Below, piece after piece: positions 6,224-6,587 of a stretch of 6,587 nt of DNA. This DNA is from an uncultured Lachnospiraceae bacterium (GTDB lineage: Bacteria > Bacillota > Clostridia > Lachnospirales > Lachnospiraceae). The notes below the pieces were generated by a model, which made no database searches, was not told the origin of the DNA, and saw nothing but the letters and a program-made list of their open reading frames with translations. The stretch's first letter is position 1, and each line of letters starts with the position of its first letter. Location of the stretch: positions 1 to 6,587 of the forward strand of contig CAMWJQ010000231.1 in NCBI GenBank assembly GCA_947174615.1. The letters run 5' to 3'. The translations under genes were made by a program, and so were the position numbers.

Positions 6224-6249
6224 AAAGGACTGCACGAGGGCAGTCCTTT
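6224..6249 (-). terminator. Shared terminator between convergent genes
   Basis: AAAGGACTGC (6224-6233) pairs with GCAGTCCTTT (6240-6249), ten perfect pairs around a six-base loop. On the minus strand the stem runs into a six-base T run, an ideal intrinsic terminator for the chemoreceptor gene. On the + strand the tail is only CCTTTAAAG, so it is weaker, though it begins right after the small gene's stop and probably serves both. Confidence 0.85.
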
Positions 6250-6270
6250 AAAGTATGCAGCAGCGGCACA

Positions 6271-6587
6271 TTAGGCTCTGGCAAGTTCTATAATTTTTTT
6301 CAGATCGGCAATCAGTTCACTAGAATAGGCGACGGCTTCATTATATACTTGCGAAGCCTTGCTGTATTCCTGATTGTTGATCGCATTGATAACCACCTGA
6401 CCATATGTATGAAATTTTCTGTGTTTGCCTTCCAGTTCCTTCCAGATTGGCAGGACGCCGGGGATATCTGGGGTCACAGCGTAATAAAAATGCCCGAAAC
6501 CACATCTGGAAGAGTCCGGCTGCAATGGTATGCTAGATTTGGTATCCACGATCTTCTTGAGATTGCCAAGCCATGTCTGGTGGGCAG
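6271..6587 (-). CDS. Chemoreceptor C-terminus with zinc-binding CZB domain (partial)
   Basis: The frame is open from the right edge to the TAA at 6273-6271, giving the last 104 residues of a longer protein; an internal GTG at 6549 is not its start. The residues form a CZB domain: HQTW at the very edge, then RCGFGHFYY, WKELEGKHRKFH, and a closing pair of helices (QEYSKASQVYNEAVAYSSELIADLKKI). The expected zinc ligands are all present: His of HQTW, Cys of CGFG 26 residues later, and the two His of HxxxH. In this family zinc binding, and oxidation of the Cys by hypochlorous acid in characterised members, control signalling. CZB at the C-terminus is the usual arrangement in methyl-accepting chemotaxis proteins, while in the diguanylate cyclase DgcZ it is N-terminal, so a chemoreceptor is the likelier parent. 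The signalling domain lies outside the window, so this assignment is inference. Confidence 0.85.
   Translation of the reverse strand, partial: AHQTWLGNLKKIVDTKSSIPLQPDSSRCGFGHFYYAVTPDIPGVLPIWKELEGKHRKFHTYGQVVINAINNQEYSKASQVYNEAVAYSSELIADLKKIIELARA

Noticed and set aside
1..6587. CRISPR arrays, insertion sequences, attachment sites, phage or defence genes
   Set aside because: No regularly spaced repeats, transposase or integrase motifs, or target-site duplications were seen. Although a tRNA is present, no integrase lies beside it and no copy of its 3' end was noticed elsewhere in the window.

Overview
The window looks like the chromosome of a low-to-mid GC Gram-positive anaerobe of the class Clostridia, most likely a Lachnospiraceae-type gut bacterium. 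This is inferred from the strong purine-rich ribosome binding sites, TTGACA/TATAAT-type promoters, a type IV pilus retraction ATPase next to a DUF1653 protein, a tRNA without an encoded CCA end, and the type of chemoreceptor at the right edge. No species can be named from the sequence alone.

Layout, left to right. (1) Positions 1-34 hold the tail of an unidentified upstream gene, followed by pilT (55-1113, +), probably the last gene of a pilus operon and closed by a nested hairpin with a T-rich tail. (2) A new promoter near 1184-1212 starts a two-gene unit: a DUF1653 protein with an acidic linker and an extra helical C-terminal region (1272-1886), then a family 2 glycosyltransferase (1903-2928). 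(3) A promoter at 2932-2960, just after the glycosyltransferase, drives glyA (serine hydroxymethyltransferase, 3013-4251). It is followed after 16 bases by a membrane-anchored protein of glycoside hydrolase family 3 (4268-5482) that appears to have lost much of its active site. A hairpin ends this unit. (4) A convergent tRNA-Gly(GCC) lies on the minus strand (5564-5636), with a fully consensus promoter and its own terminator. (5) A small acidic orphan protein (5848-6222, +) converges on the 3' end of a chemoreceptor with a C-terminal zinc-binding CZB domain (6271 to beyond the right edge, -). A single hairpin separates the two.

How the genes fit together: pilT and the chemoreceptor point to surface motility and chemotaxis. 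The glycosyltransferase and the anchored GH3-like protein point to cell-envelope glycan work. glyA and tRNA-Gly are housekeeping. I see no mobile element, CRISPR array or defence system. The most notable observation is the apparently inactivated GH3 protein placed behind glyA; the other points are smaller.
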